DNA from: Flavivirga jejuensis
GTDB lineage: Bacteria; Bacteroidota; Bacteroidia; Flavobacteriales; Flavobacteriaceae
Assembly: GCF_030540765.1 (NCBI RefSeq)
Contig: NZ_JAUOEL010000005.1
Span: 124,001-188,000, forward strand
DNA: 64,000 bases
Direction of reading: 5' to 3'
Part shown: positions 8,503 to 18,373 of the stretch, in pieces
Layout of the letters: each line of letters begins with the position of its first letter
Numbering within the stretch: the first letter of the stretch is position 1
Notes under the pieces: generated by a model
What the model was told of the DNA's origin: nothing
The model's database searches: none
What the model saw: only the letters and a program-made list of their open reading frames with translations
Translations under genes and position numbers: made by a program

Positions 8503-10014
8503 TTATAAGGAATCAATCACCTTCTCAATGCGCTTTACTGTTTCAGGTTTTCCAATCATAAACATAATATCAAACACATCAGGACCTTGTAAAGCACCTA
8601 CTAATGCTAAACGCAATGGCATCATGACTTTTCCAAAACCAATTTCATTATCTGTAATCCAGCCTTTAATTTTAGTTTGAAGCGTTTCAACAGTAAAGTC
8701 TTCAATCGTATTAATTATTGAAACCAATTCCTGCATAAGTTCCTTTGTCCCCTCTTTAAAAGCTTTTTTTGATGCTTTTTCGTCATAAGTATTTGGTGCT
8801 TGAAAAAAGAAATGACTCAGTTCCCAGAAATCAGAAACAAACGTGGCGCGTTCTTTTATTAAGCCAATAACCATAGCTATATAATTCACATCCAGATCAC
8901 TTAATTCTGAATGTTGATTTTTAAATAACTCTGCCAAATCATCATTACTTTGCTCTTGCATATAGTGATGATTAAACCACTTTGTTTTATCTGGATCGAA
9001 ACGAGCACCAGATTTATTAACACGACTTAAATCGAAACCTTCAATAAGTTCGTCCAGATTAAAAATTTCTTGTTCGGTACCTGGATTCCAGCCTAAAAAA
9101 GCCAGGAAATTTACCATAGCTTCAGGAAAATAGCCATCTTCTTTATAACCTCTTGAAATGTCGTTGGTTTTAGGATCTGTCCATTGTAAAGGGAATACAG
9201 GAAACCCTAATTTATCACCGTCACGCTTACTTAATTTTCCTTTTCCTGTTGGTTTTAAAATTAAAGGTAAATGAGCAAATTCTGGAGATTCCCAACCAAA
9301 AGCTTTGTATAATTGATAGTGTAATGCTAAAGACGGTAACCATTCTTCACCACGAATAACATGGGTTATTTCCATTAAATGGTCGTCTACAATGTTCGCT
9401 AGGTGATAGGTTGGCATCCCATCACTTTTAAATAACACTTTATCATCCAGAATATTAGTGTCAATTTTAATATCACCACGAATTATATCTTTAAGGTGTA
9501 GTGTTTCATCTTGAGGTGATTTAAACCGAACCACATAAGCATCACCAGCATCTAATTTAGCTTTTACTTCGTCTGCACTTAGCGATAAAGAATTACTCAG
9601 TTTTAAACGATTATGCCAATTATAAATAAATGTTTTTCCTTTTGCTTCATGATCTTTTCTATGAAAATCTAATGTTTCGGCAGTATCAAAAGCATAATAC
9701 GCATTGCCAGAAGCAATTAATTCGTCGGCATATTGTTTGTATAAGTGTTTTCGCTCACTTTGTTTGTAAGGCCCAAATGTTTCATTTTTTCCAACCCCTT
9801 CATCATAAGGCATCCCACACCAATTAAGAGCATCAATAATATATTTTTCGGCACCTTCAACATATCTGTTTTGATCTGTATCTTCTATTCTAAGAACAAA
9901 AGTTCCTTTGTTTTTTTTTGCAAATAAGTAGTTAAATAAAGCTGTACGAACTCCTCCTATATGTAAAGGTCCTGTTGGGCTTGGTGCAAAACGCACACGA
10001 ACGTTTTTGGTCAT
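8503..10014 (-). CDS. gltX: Glutamyl-tRNA synthetase
   Basis: 503 residues, full length for a class I glutamyl-tRNA synthetase. The HIGH signature is PSPTGPLHIGG (HIGG at 18-21) and the KMSKS signature is KLSKRDG (260-266). The glutamate-binding and editing-free core (RIEDTD at 42-47, GMPTYHLANIVDDHLM around 199-214, HVIRGEEWL) and the C-terminal anticodon-binding helices are present. It charges tRNA-Glu in the cytosol. It is monocistronic, followed by repeat R2. Whether the enzyme is discriminating or non-discriminating cannot be read here. Confidence 0.97.
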   Translation of the reverse strand: MTKNVRVRFAPSPTGPLHIGGVRTALFNYLFAKKNKGTFVLRIEDTDQNRYVEGAEKYIIDALNWCGMPYDEGVGKNETFGPYKQSERKHLYKQYADELIASGNAYYAFDTAETLDFHRKDHEAKGKTFIYNWHNRLKLSNSLSLSADEVKAKLDAGDAYVVRFKSPQDETLHLKDIIRGDIKIDTNILDDKVLFKSDGMPTYHLANIVDDHLMEITHVIRGEEWLPSLALHYQLYKAFGWESPEFAHLPLILKPTGKGKLSKRDGDKLGFPVFPLQWTDPKTNDISRGYKEDGYFPEAMVNFLAFLGWNPGTEQEIFNLDELIEGFDLSRVNKSGARFDPDKTKWFNHHYMQEQSNDDLAELFKNQHSELSDLDVNYIAMVIGLIKERATFVSDFWELSHFFFQAPNTYDEKASKKAFKEGTKELMQELVSIINTIEDFTVETLQTKIKGWITDNEIGFGKVMMPLRLALVGALQGPDVFDIMFMIGKPETVKRIEKVIDSL

Positions 10015-10144
10015 GTTATAATTAAAAATAATTCTTAAATAGTTAGATTTAAGAGTCTATTGGGTTTTCATCCTGAACCTGTTTCAGGAATTTCTTTGCA
10101 AAGATACAATTAACACTTAATTATAAACTCTGTACAAAATAAAA

Positions 10145-10173
10145 TTGTAGTTTAGTCTTTAGTTCTATTTTTG
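10145..10173 (+). promoter_or_regulatory. Promoter of dinD (TTG-N18-TATTTTTG)
   Basis: TTG at 10145-10147 and TATTTTTG at 10166-10173 are separated by 18 bases, the spacing and consensus of Bacteroidota sigma-ABfr promoters. It lies about 68 bases before the start codon. No LexA-type palindrome was recognised. Confidence 0.6.
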
Positions 10174-10240
10174 TTTCCGTGAAAACAAAAATCTATATAT
10201 AAATTGTATATAGCTTATAACAAGTTGTGAAATTTAGTTT

Positions 10241-11080
10241 ATGAAATCAGAAATAATCAAATCATTATCAAATAATTTTGAAGACCACTCTCAAACAACT
10301 GAAAATGGTATAGAATTTTGGTTTGCAAGAGATCTTCAGCATTTATTAGGATATTCTGAATGGAGAAATTTTCAAAAAGTAATGACTAAAAGTAAAATCT
10401 CTTGTGAAGTAACTGGGAATAATATTTTAGACCATTTTGTTGACGTCAACAAAATGGTAAAATTAGGATCAGGAAGTGAGCGGGAAATAGATGATATTAT
10501 GTTGACAAGATATGCTTGTTATTTGGTTGCTCAAAATGGAGATCCGAAAAAAGAACAAATTGCATTTGCTCAAAATTATTTCGCAATACAAACTAGAAGA
10601 TTTGAAGAGATAGAACAACGAATAAAAGATTGGGAAAGGTTAGAAGCAAGACAAAAACTAACATTATCCGAAAAAGAATTATCTGAACTTATTTATGAAC
10701 AAACTGGTAATGATAGAAATTTTGGAATAATACGGAGTAAAGGAGACCAAGCTTTATTTGGTAAAACTACGCAACAAATGAAAAATAAGCTCGGAGTCCC
10801 TAAAGGACGATCCTTGGCTGATTTTTTACCGACCATAACTATAAAAGCAAAAGACTTTGCAACAGAAATTACCGTATTTAATACTAAGGAAAAAGGTTTA
10901 AAAAACGAAAGACAAATTTCTACTGAACACATTATAAATAATAAATCTGTTAGAAAAATCTTACTTAATAGAGGAATAAAACCCGAAGAACTTCCTGCTG
11001 AAGAAGATCTTAAGAAACTCGAGCGTAGGGTTATTTCTGAACCAAAAAAACTCGGAAAAAATCCAGATAAATTGAACTGA
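10241..11080 (+). CDS. dinD: DNA-damage-inducible protein D (DinD)
   Basis: 279 residues. The N-terminal BRO-like part (about 18-115: GIEFWFARDLQHLLGYSEWRNF, then MLTRYACYLVAQNGDP) and the rest (FGIIRSKGDQALFG, KNKLGVPKGRSLADFLPTI, NEHI-like HIINNKSVRKILLNRGIKPEELP) match the DinD family. E. coli DinD is SOS-induced and inhibits RecA strand exchange after filament formation. It stands alone here between gltX and the DUF4175 gene. The family is widespread and often horizontally moved, so an accessory origin is possible. Confidence 0.9.
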   Translation: MKSEIIKSLSNNFEDHSQTTENGIEFWFARDLQHLLGYSEWRNFQKVMTKSKISCEVTGNNILDHFVDVNKMVKLGSGSEREIDDIMLTRYACYLVAQNGDPKKEQIAFAQNYFAIQTRRFEEIEQRIKDWERLEARQKLTLSEKELSELIYEQTGNDRNFGIIRSKGDQALFGKTTQQMKNKLGVPKGRSLADFLPTITIKAKDFATEITVFNTKEKGLKNERQISTEHIINNKSVRKILLNRGIKPEELPAEEDLKKLERRVISEPKKLGKNPDKLN

Positions 11081-11136
11081 CAATTATAACACATAGCTAA
11101 TTTTTGCTTTAGTTATGAATGTATTAAGATAACTTC

Positions 11137-14100
11137 ATGAGCAACTTCAAAAACATACAAGACAAGTTAGAAGCCTTTATTAAACGCTATTACACCAATG
11201 AATTGCTTAAAGGCACCATTTTATTTTTCGCCATTGGATTATTATATTTAATATTCACATTATTCATCGAACATGTTTTATGGCTAAAAACCATAGCTAG
11301 AACTATTTTGTTTTGGTTGTTTATAGCTGTAGAAATAGCCTTGATTACAAAATTTATCGTTATTCCTTTGGCTAAATTATTCAAACTTCAAAAAGGAATT
11401 AATTATGAGGATGCTTCAAGAATTATAGGACACCATTTTCCAGAAGTAAATGATAAACTACTAAATGTACTTCAGTTACATCAAAATAAATCGCAATCGG
11501 AATTACTTTTAGCGAGCATCGAACAGAAATCATTAGAGCTAAATCCAATTCCTTTTAAATTGGCTATTAACCTTAAAAAAAATATCTCTTATTTAAAGTA
11601 TGCTGCTATTCCTGTTTTAATCCTATTATTTACTTTTTTAACAGGTAATTTTAGTTGGTTTAGTGATAGTTACAAACGTGTAATTCATTATAAAACGGCT
11701 TACGAACCACCAGCTCCGTTTCAGTTTTTTGTTGTAAACGATCATTTAAAGGCTATTGAAAACAAAGACTTTAAATTAATTGTAAAAACAGCAGGAGAAC
11801 TAGCTCCAGAAAGTGCTCAAATAACTTATAATAACGAAACTTATTTTTTACAACAAAAGGGAGTGGGAGCCTTTGAGTATGTGTTTTCACAACTTAAATC
11901 GGATATTAATTTTGAGTTATCGGCTAACGAAGTGAGGTCTAAACCTTATGAGATTAAAGTTGTTGAAGTGCCTTCCTTACTTAGTTTAGAAATGGTTTTA
12001 GATTACCCCAACTATACTAAAAAGAAGGATGAAATTATAAAAAGTACTGGGAATGCTTTGGTTCCTGAGGGCACAAATATTATTTGGCAGTTAAAAACGA
12101 AAGCAACAGAACATGTGTATTTATATGCAAACGATACCATTAATTTCTCTTCCAATGAATTAGGTGCTTTTAAAGCCTCTAAACGTGTTTATAATAATCT
12201 AGATTATAGTGTAAGCACAAGCAACAAAAATCTTAAGAATTACGAAAATTTAGCGTTTAATATTGCTGTTGTTAAAGATGAATATCCAGAGATCGATTTA
12301 AAAGTGGAAACTGATAGTTTAGATTTACAAACACTCTATTTTTATGGGCAAGTGAGCGACGATTATGGTTTTAGTAAACTACAACTTGTTTATTATCCAT
12401 CTGACAATGAGAAAAACAAGCAGTTTGAAAAGATTCCAATTTCTAATTCTAATATTTCAGAATTTATAAGTGCTTTTCCAAACAATTTGAAGATAGAAGA
12501 TGGTATTCCGTATGAATTATATTTTCAGGTATTTGATAATGATGCCATCAATAAATATAAAACGGTAAAAAGCAATGTATTTACTTATAGAAAACGCACT
12601 AAAGAAGAAGAGGCTCAGAAAAAATTAGAAGAACAGAGTGAAACCATCAAAGATTTAAATAAATCTTTAGAGAGATTTGATGAACAAGAGAAACAATTAA
12701 AAGAGCTAACTAAAACTCAAAAAGAAAAAGTGTCTTTAAATTTTAACGATAAGAAGAAATTAGAATCCTTCTTTAAGCGTCAAAAACAACAAGACGATAT
12801 GATGAAAAACTTCAACAAAAAGTTAAAAGATAACTTAGAAGAATTTCAAAAGGAAGACCAGAAAGAAGATCCATTTAAAGAAGATTTAAAAGAACGTTTA
12901 AAAGAAAACGAAGAACAACTTAAGAAAGATGAAAAGATTTTGGATGAGTTAAAAAAGCTTCTTGAAAAAATCAATAACGAAGACGTACTAACCAAAAAAA
13001 TGGAGGAACTTGCTAAGCAGAATAAAAACAAAAAACGAAGTTTAGAGCAGTTATTAGAATTAACAAAACGTTTTTATGTAGAAAAAAAATTAGAAAAATT
13101 AAAAAGTGATTTAGAAAAACTTGCTGAAAAACAAGAAAAACTATCTGAGAAATCTGAGAAAGAAAACACGAAAGAAAAACAAGAAGCTCTTAATAAAAAG
13201 TTTGATGAATTCTCTAAACAAATAGAAGATTTAAAAAAGGAAAGTAAAGATTTAAAAAAGCCAGTTGAGATTCCTCAAGATAAATTAGAAGAAAATGAGA
13301 TTAAAAAGGAACAAAAAAATGCTTCGGAAGAATTAGGAAAAAAAGAAAACGAACAACCTAAAGAGGGAAGCGAAGAAACGCCTAAAGAAGATAAAAAAGA
13401 GAATTTAAAGAACGCACAGAAAAGCCAGAAAAAAGCAGCTCAGAAAATGAAAAAAATGAGTAAACAAATGCAAAGTGCTATGCAAGCAGGTGGCGGTGAG
13501 CAGATGCAAGAAGATGTTGATATGCTTCGACAGATTTTAGATAATTTGGTATTATTTTCTTTTGATCAGGAAGCTGTGATGAACCAGTTTAAAAGTATGG
13601 ATGTTAACCATAATAAATTCGCATCTCTCTTACGTAAGCAAAGCAATTTAAAAGAGCATTTTGAACATATTGATGATAGCCTATTTTCATTATCACTTCG
13701 GCAACCTAAACTTTCTGAAAAGGTAAATAAAGAAATCACAGATGTTTATTATAATATAGATAAGGCTTTAGGTTCATTAGCCGAAAATCAATTATATCAG
13801 GGGGTTTCTAATCAACAATTTGCTGTAACCGCAGCTAATAATTTAGCAAATTTTTTAAGTGATGTTTTAGATAACATGCAAGAAAATATGAGTATGTCTC
13901 CTGGAAAAGGAGGGAAAGGCGATATGCAATTACCAGATATTATTATGAGTCAAGAAGAACTTAATAAGATGATGGAGGAAGGCATGAAGAAAAGTGAAAA
14001 CGGAAAACCTAAAGAAGAAGGTAAAGGAGAAAAAGATGGTAAGAAAGGCGATGAGGGTAAAAAAGGAAAAGAAGGAGAGAAGGGTAAAGAAGGCAAAAAA

Positions 14101-14595
14101 GGAAATAAAGGAGGTAAGCAAGGAGAAGGAAAAGAAGGGGAGAAAAAAGGAAGTGAAGGTGAAGGAACTAATGATGATCTAAATGGTTTATTATATAAAA
14201 TATACCAAGAACAACAACAGCTTCGAAATGCTTTAGAAAAAAGATTATCCAAAGAAGGAAAAGGAAAGAACGGTAATGGAAATGCTTTATTAAGAAAGAT
14301 GGAAAACATTGAATTGGATTTATTAAACAAAGGATTTACAAACCAAACGCTTCAAAAAATGATGCAATTAAAACATCAGTTATTGAAACTAGAGAACGCT
14401 ACTTTTCAACAAGGAGAAGATAATAAAAGAGAATCTAAAACAAATAAAAATAATTTTAGTAACACGACAAACAATCAAATTCCTACTGCAAAACAATATT
14501 TTAAAACTACCGAAATATTAAACAGACAAGCTTTACCTTTGCAACAAGTTTATAAAAAGAAAGTGCAAGAATATTTTAAGCAGAATAATGATTAA
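11137..14595 (+). CDS. DUF4175 family protein, long coiled-coil membrane protein
   Basis: 1152 residues. Two or three membrane helices near the N-terminus (about 22-42, 48-70 and 150-175), then an extracytoplasmic beta-rich region (about 190-490), then a very long lysine/glutamate-rich coiled coil (about 490-790). A helical block follows (about 800-930, including VDMLRQILDNLVLFSFDQE), then a low-complexity stretch rich in G, K and E (about 950-1010) and a last helical segment. This is the DUF4175 layout of Bacteroidota; its function is unknown. The 3' end overlaps ybeY by 8 bases. The low-complexity stretch is built from repeated GKEGEKGK-like units, a likely site for length variation. Confidence 0.85.
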   Translation: MSNFKNIQDKLEAFIKRYYTNELLKGTILFFAIGLLYLIFTLFIEHVLWLKTIARTILFWLFIAVEIALITKFIVIPLAKLFKLQKGINYEDASRIIGHHFPEVNDKLLNVLQLHQNKSQSELLLASIEQKSLELNPIPFKLAINLKKNISYLKYAAIPVLILLFTFLTGNFSWFSDSYKRVIHYKTAYEPPAPFQFFVVNDHLKAIENKDFKLIVKTAGELAPESAQITYNNETYFLQQKGVGAFEYVFSQLKSDINFELSANEVRSKPYEIKVVEVPSLLSLEMVLDYPNYTKKKDEIIKSTGNALVPEGTNIIWQLKTKATEHVYLYANDTINFSSNELGAFKASKRVYNNLDYSVSTSNKNLKNYENLAFNIAVVKDEYPEIDLKVETDSLDLQTLYFYGQVSDDYGFSKLQLVYYPSDNEKNKQFEKIPISNSNISEFISAFPNNLKIEDGIPYELYFQVFDNDAINKYKTVKSNVFTYRKRTKEEEAQKKLEEQSETIKDLNKSLERFDEQEKQLKELTKTQKEKVSLNFNDKKKLESFFKRQKQQDDMMKNFNKKLKDNLEEFQKEDQKEDPFKEDLKERLKENEEQLKKDEKILDELKKLLEKINNEDVLTKKMEELAKQNKNKKRSLEQLLELTKRFYVEKKLEKLKSDLEKLAEKQEKLSEKSEKENTKEKQEALNKKFDEFSKQIEDLKKESKDLKKPVEIPQDKLEENEIKKEQKNASEELGKKENEQPKEGSEETPKEDKKENLKNAQKSQKKAAQKMKKMSKQMQSAMQAGGGEQMQEDVDMLRQILDNLVLFSFDQEAVMNQFKSMDVNHNKFASLLRKQSNLKEHFEHIDDSLFSLSLRQPKLSEKVNKEITDVYYNIDKALGSLAENQLYQGVSNQQFAVTAANNLANFLSDVLDNMQENMSMSPGKGGKGDMQLPDIIMSQEELNKMMEEGMKKSENGKPKEEGKGEKDGKKGDEGKKGKEGEKGKEGKKGNKGGKQGEGKEGEKKGSEGEGTNDDLNGLLYKIYQEQQQLRNALEKRLSKEGKGKNGNGNALLRKMENIELDLLNKGFTNQTLQKMMQLKHQLLKLENATFQQGEDNKRESKTNKNNFSNTTNNQIPTAKQYFKTTEILNRQALPLQQVYKKKVQEYFKQNND

Positions 14596-14998
14596 CTTCA
14601 ATTACGAAACTGATTTTTCTTTAGAGAGTGAAGAGGAAATTTCCAACTGGATTTTAAATACTGTTTCTGAAGAAACCTATAAAATAGAAGAAATAAATTA
14701 TGTGTTTTGTGATGATGAATACCTTCATAAATTGAATGTAGAATTTCTAAATCATGATACATTAACAGACATTATTAGCTTTGATTATTCTATTGGAAAA
14801 TTAATACAGGGAGATATTTTTATTTCTATTGAAAGAGTAAAAGATAATGCAAAGGATTTCTCTGTTTCTTTTAAAGAGGAATTGAATCGTGTTATCATTC
14901 ATGGTATACTTCATTACTGTGGCTATAAAGATAAAACAGATGAAGATGCCACAGTAATGCGAGAAAAAGAGAACCATTACTTGAAGCAATTAGATTAA
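14588..14998 (+). CDS. ybeY: Endoribonuclease YbeY (rRNA maturation factor)
   Basis: 136 residues. The metal-binding signature HGILHYCGYKD appears at about 103-113: two histidines, then KD where many bacteria have DH. The form with K-D is usual in Bacteroidota. Other conserved parts are LNVEFLNHDTLTDIISFDYS, and a final MREKENHYL helix. YbeY acts in 16S rRNA 3' processing and ribosome quality control. It overlaps the DUF4175 gene by 8 bases, so its translation is coupled to that gene. Confidence 0.92.
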   Translation: MINFNYETDFSLESEEEISNWILNTVSEETYKIEEINYVFCDDEYLHKLNVEFLNHDTLTDIISFDYSIGKLIQGDIFISIERVKDNAKDFSVSFKEELNRVIIHGILHYCGYKDKTDEDATVMREKENHYLKQLD

Positions 14999-15116
14999 CA
15001 TAAATACAAATAGTTAAAAGCTATTCTTTAATATTTACATTGAAATAATCTTAAATACTAAATCATAATTTTATAAAATACATTTACTAACCTATTAAAG
15101 CTATGGGTGAAATAGG

Positions 15117-15145
15117 AAATAAAAAAATCTAAGATTTTTTTATTT
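15117..15145. terminator. Hairpin after ybeY
   Basis: AAATAAAAAAATC (15117-15129), a 3-base loop, GATTTTTTTATTT (15133-15145). The 3' arm is T-rich, as in an intrinsic terminator. It lies 118 bases after the ybeY stop. A second weak hairpin follows: AGAACT...AGTTCT, around 15160-15182. The rest of the 342-base gap holds the mnmG promoter region and a parS site. Confidence 0.5.
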
Positions 15146-15253
15146 ATTTTATCACACCCAGAACTGCAAAAAAAGAAGTTCTAATCTCTTCTAAGAAAAG
15201 GTAAATTGGAATGGAAACTCCAAACTAGAGTAGGAGAGTTTTTAGATTAAAAA

Positions 15254-15281
15254 GGTGTTTTACATAAACACCGTATATTTG
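15254..15281 (+). promoter_or_regulatory. mnmG promoter -7 box with adjoining inverted repeat
   Basis: TATATTTG at 15274-15281, followed by C, matches the TAnnTTTG box. Directly upstream is a perfect inverted repeat, GGTGTTT (15254-15260) and AAACACC (15266-15272), where a regulator could sit between -33 and -7. No TTG stands at the expected -33 distance. Confidence 0.5.
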
Positions 15282-15300
15282 CAAACTTAAATTATTGATA

Positions 15301-15316
15301 TGTTCCACGTGGAACA
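15301..15316. promoter_or_regulatory. parS site (ParB binding), 5' of mnmG
   Basis: TGTTCCACGTGGAACA is a perfect 16-base palindrome. It matches the parS consensus TGTTNCACGTGNAACA, and the TTCC form is the one known from Pseudomonas. It lies between the mnmG promoter and start. Two more sites are at 17221 and 31864. Confidence 0.88.
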
Positions 15317-15340
15317 CTCACGTTTTTAAAACCATAAATT

Positions 15341-17212
15341 ATGTTTAATGAAGTATATGATGTTATAGTTGTTGGAGCAGGTCATGCAGGAAGTGAAGCT
15401 GCTGCTGCTGCTGCAAATATGGGTAGTAAGACTTTGCTTGTTACTATGAATCTTCAAAACATTGCGCAAATGTCTTGTAACCCCGCCATGGGAGGTATAG
15501 CAAAAGGACAAATTGTTAGAGAGATTGATGCGCTTGGTGGCTATAGCGGAATCGTTTCAGATACATCTGCTATACAATTTAAAATGCTTAACAAATCTAA
15601 AGGACCTGCTATGTGGAGTCCGAGAGTACAGAGTGATCGCATGCGTTTTGCAGAAGACTGGAGATTGCTTTTAGAGGGAACACCTAATCTTGATTTTTAT
15701 CAAGAAATGGTATCTGGTTTAATAGTAGAAAAAGGAAAAGTTACAGGTGTAAAAACATCTTTAGGATTAGAGATAAAAGCGAAATCTGTTGTTCTAACAA
15801 ACGGTACTTTTTTAAATGGACTTATACATATTGGAGATAAGAATTTTGGTGGTGGTAGAGCAGGGGAAAAAGCAGCTACTGGAATTACAGAACAGCTAGT
15901 AAATTTAGGTTTTGAATCTGGTAGAATGAAAACAGGAACACCTCCAAGAGTAGATGGTCGTAGTTTAGATTATTCAAAAATGGTAGAACAACCAGGCGAT
16001 GATAAACCAGAAAAATTTTCCTATTTAGATATAACCAAATCATTAGAAAATCAACGTTCTTGTCATATGACTTATACGAGTCTTGAGGTTCATGATTTAC
16101 TTCGAGAAGGCTTTGACAGGTCTCCTATGTTTAATGGTAGAATTAAAAGTTTGGGACCAAGGTATTGTCCTTCGATTGAAGATAAAATTAATCGATTTGC
16201 AGATAAGGACAGACACCAATTATTTATAGAACCAGAAGGTTGGAATACTTGTGAGGTTTATGTGAATGGGTTCTCTACATCCTTACCAGAGGATGTACAA
16301 TTTAAAGCATTACGATCTGTAGTTGGTTTTGAAAATGTAAAGTTTTTTAGACCTGGTTATGCTATAGAATATGATTATTTTCCACCTACACAATTAAAAC
16401 ATACTTTAGAAACTAAGCTTGTTGATGGTTTATATTTTGCAGGTCAGATTAACGGAACCACAGGTTACGAAGAAGCAGCTTCTCAAGGATTAATGGCAGG
16501 TATAAATGCCAGTTTAAAAGTAAACGAAAAAGATGCTTTTACACTTAGAAGAGACGAAGCTTATATAGGTGTTTTGATAGATGATTTAATTACGAAAGGT
16601 ACAGAAGAGCCCTATAGGATGTTTACATCTAGAGCAGAATACAGAACCTTATTACGCCAAGATAATGCAGATTTAAGATTAACACCTAAAGGATTTGAAC
16701 TTGGATTAGCCAGCGAAAAGCGATTAAAGAGAATGGAACAAAAACACAATGATGCCGAAAAGTTTGTAGAATTCTTTTCTAAAACAAGTGTAAAGCCAGA
16801 AGAAGCAAATCCAGTTTTAGAAGCTAAAGGATCTGCTTTAGTTAAACAATCTGATAAAATCTTTAAGATTTTTTCCAGGCCTAATATATCAATTGACGAT
16901 GTTCGAAAATTTGAAGCTGTAGAACAATATATTCAAGACAATAATTTAGATAATGAAGTTATTGAACAAACAGAAATTCAAGTTAAATATTCAGGATATA
17001 TAGCTAAAGAAAAAAACAATGCAGATAAATTAAGCAGGTTAGAATATGTAAAAATTCCAGAGAATTTTGACTACTCACAAATTAAATCTATGAGTTTTGA
17101 AGCACGAGAAAAATTAAAAAAAATACAACCAACTACCGTATCTCAAGCATCAAGAATTAGTGGTGTTTCACCTAATGATATTTCGGTATTATTAGTTTAT
17201 ATGGGTAGGTAA
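15341..17212 (+). CDS. mnmG: tRNA uridine-5-carboxymethylaminomethyl modification enzyme MnmG (GidA)
   Basis: 623 residues, the usual length. The N-terminal FAD-binding motif GAGHAG is at 12-17, the MnmG signature SCNPAMGGIAKG at 45-56, and the second signature GLYFAGQINGTTGYEEAASQG at about 363-383. The C-terminal helical domain (about 550-620) ends with a helix including ISVLLVYMGR. With MnmE it installs the (carboxymethyl)aminomethyl group at U34 of certain tRNAs. The gene is classically found near oriC, and here is bracketed by two parS palindromes. Confidence 0.97.
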   Translation: MFNEVYDVIVVGAGHAGSEAAAAAANMGSKTLLVTMNLQNIAQMSCNPAMGGIAKGQIVREIDALGGYSGIVSDTSAIQFKMLNKSKGPAMWSPRVQSDRMRFAEDWRLLLEGTPNLDFYQEMVSGLIVEKGKVTGVKTSLGLEIKAKSVVLTNGTFLNGLIHIGDKNFGGGRAGEKAATGITEQLVNLGFESGRMKTGTPPRVDGRSLDYSKMVEQPGDDKPEKFSYLDITKSLENQRSCHMTYTSLEVHDLLREGFDRSPMFNGRIKSLGPRYCPSIEDKINRFADKDRHQLFIEPEGWNTCEVYVNGFSTSLPEDVQFKALRSVVGFENVKFFRPGYAIEYDYFPPTQLKHTLETKLVDGLYFAGQINGTTGYEEAASQGLMAGINASLKVNEKDAFTLRRDEAYIGVLIDDLITKGTEEPYRMFTSRAEYRTLLRQDNADLRLTPKGFELGLASEKRLKRMEQKHNDAEKFVEFFSKTSVKPEEANPVLEAKGSALVKQSDKIFKIFSRPNISIDDVRKFEAVEQYIQDNNLDNEVIEQTEIQVKYSGYIAKEKNNADKLSRLEYVKIPENFDYSQIKSMSFEAREKLKKIQPTTVSQASRISGVSPNDISVLLVYMGR

Positions 17213-17220
17213 TTTTCAAA

Positions 17221-17236
17221 CGTTCCACGTGGAACA
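17221..17236. promoter_or_regulatory. parS site (ParB binding), 3' of mnmG
   Basis: CGTTCCACGTGGAACA: the core GTTCCACGTGGAAC is a perfect palindrome at 17222-17235, with one mismatch to parS at the first base. It lies 8 bases after the mnmG stop. Confidence 0.85.
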
Positions 17237-17290
17237 TTTTATACCAATTATAAAACGCATCATTCTAAACATAATTTATAATTTATTTAA

Positions 17291-18145
17291 ATGGAACAAA
17301 ATTCAAATAATTTAAATTTAAAAGATCACTCTGTTTCTGGTGAAAATTTTACATTAGTTCAGAATTTAGAATATGGTTTTTTAGAAACATCACCACAACC
17401 ATCTTTAGATAAATTACCAGATTATTACAAAAGTGAAGATTATATTTCGCATACAGATACACAAAGAAATCTCTTTGAAAAAGTATATCATATAATTCGA
17501 AGCATATCTTTAAAGAAAAAATTAAAATTAATTAATTCCTTTTCTTTTTCTACAAATAAAAAGCTTTTAGATATTGGTTGTGGTACTGGCGATTTTTTAC
17601 AAATTGCACAGCAAAACAATTGGAAAGTTTTCGGAATAGAACCAAATGAAAAAGCTAGAAAAATTACAAATAAAAAAACAAATAATGCTGCGTTCGAAAC
17701 TGAACAACTTTTTAAATTTGATGCTGAAAGTTTTGATGTAATTACACTTTGGCATGTGTTAGAACATTTACCAAATTTAGAAGAACATATTACAATTATT
17801 AAAAAATTACTAAAACCTAATGGTACAATAATAATTGCTGTTCCTAATTATAAATGTTACGATGCTAAATATTATAAATCATTCTGGGCTGCTTATGATG
17901 TACCGAGACATCTTTGGCATTTTAATAAAACATCCATTTCTAAATTAATATCTAAAGTTTCTATGAAAGTCATAAAAATAAAACCCATGCTTTATGATGC
18001 GTTTTATGTAAGCCTACTTTCTGAAAAATACAAGAATGGAAAAATGAATCCTATTAAAGGGTTTTGGATTGGATTTCTTTCAAATTTAAAAGCTATTAAG
18101 TCTAAAGAAGCATCTTCGCTAATTTATATCATTAAAAATAGTTAA
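17291..18145 (+). CDS. Class I SAM-dependent methyltransferase
   Basis: 284 residues. Motif I is LLDIGCGTGDFLQIA (about 94-108), the acidic post-motif is FGIEPN, and the later DVITLWHVLEHLPNLEEH and LKPNGTIIIAVPN are the usual Methyltransf_12/UbiE-like motifs. An N-terminal segment (about 15-60) with YGFLETSPQPS precedes the fold and could be a zinc-less relic of the CMAS/SAM-MT accessory region often seen in sugar-linked methyltransferases. The acceptor is unknown. The gene starts 54 bases after the second parS. Confidence 0.85.
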   Translation: MEQNSNNLNLKDHSVSGENFTLVQNLEYGFLETSPQPSLDKLPDYYKSEDYISHTDTQRNLFEKVYHIIRSISLKKKLKLINSFSFSTNKKLLDIGCGTGDFLQIAQQNNWKVFGIEPNEKARKITNKKTNNAAFETEQLFKFDAESFDVITLWHVLEHLPNLEEHITIIKKLLKPNGTIIIAVPNYKCYDAKYYKSFWAAYDVPRHLWHFNKTSISKLISKVSMKVIKIKPMLYDAFYVSLLSEKYKNGKMNPIKGFWIGFLSNLKAIKSKEASSLIYIIKNS

Positions 18146-18321
18146 AATTGATTTTCAGAAACTTCTTTTAATCTTTAGTATACCAAATATCCAAACACCA
18201 GTCATAATTTTTAAAGTTCCTTAAAACGCTTTAAATCGATCCATTTTTAATAGATATTAGCTATTTATACTAAACTAGTCTATAAAAATTAATTATAATT
18301 TAAATTCAAAGAAATTCTGCC

Positions 18322-18350
18322 TTGAATTTTAAGGTACTTTACTATTTTTG
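18322..18350 (+). promoter_or_regulatory. Promoter of the OmpH-like gene (TTG-N18-TATTTTTG)
   Basis: TTG at 18322-18324 and TATTTTTG at 18343-18350, 18 bases apart, 23 bases before the ATG. It has the same spacing and boxes as the dinD promoter, supporting both. Confidence 0.65.
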
Positions 18351-18373
18351 TTCAGATTTAAAATAATAATAAA

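Noticed and set aside
13930-14330. Long open frames on the opposite strand of the DUF4175 gene, rich in Ser, Pro and Phe
   Set aside because: They are the antisense reading of the Lys/Glu/Gly-rich coding stretch; their low-complexity makeup mirrors that sequence and has no independent start region.
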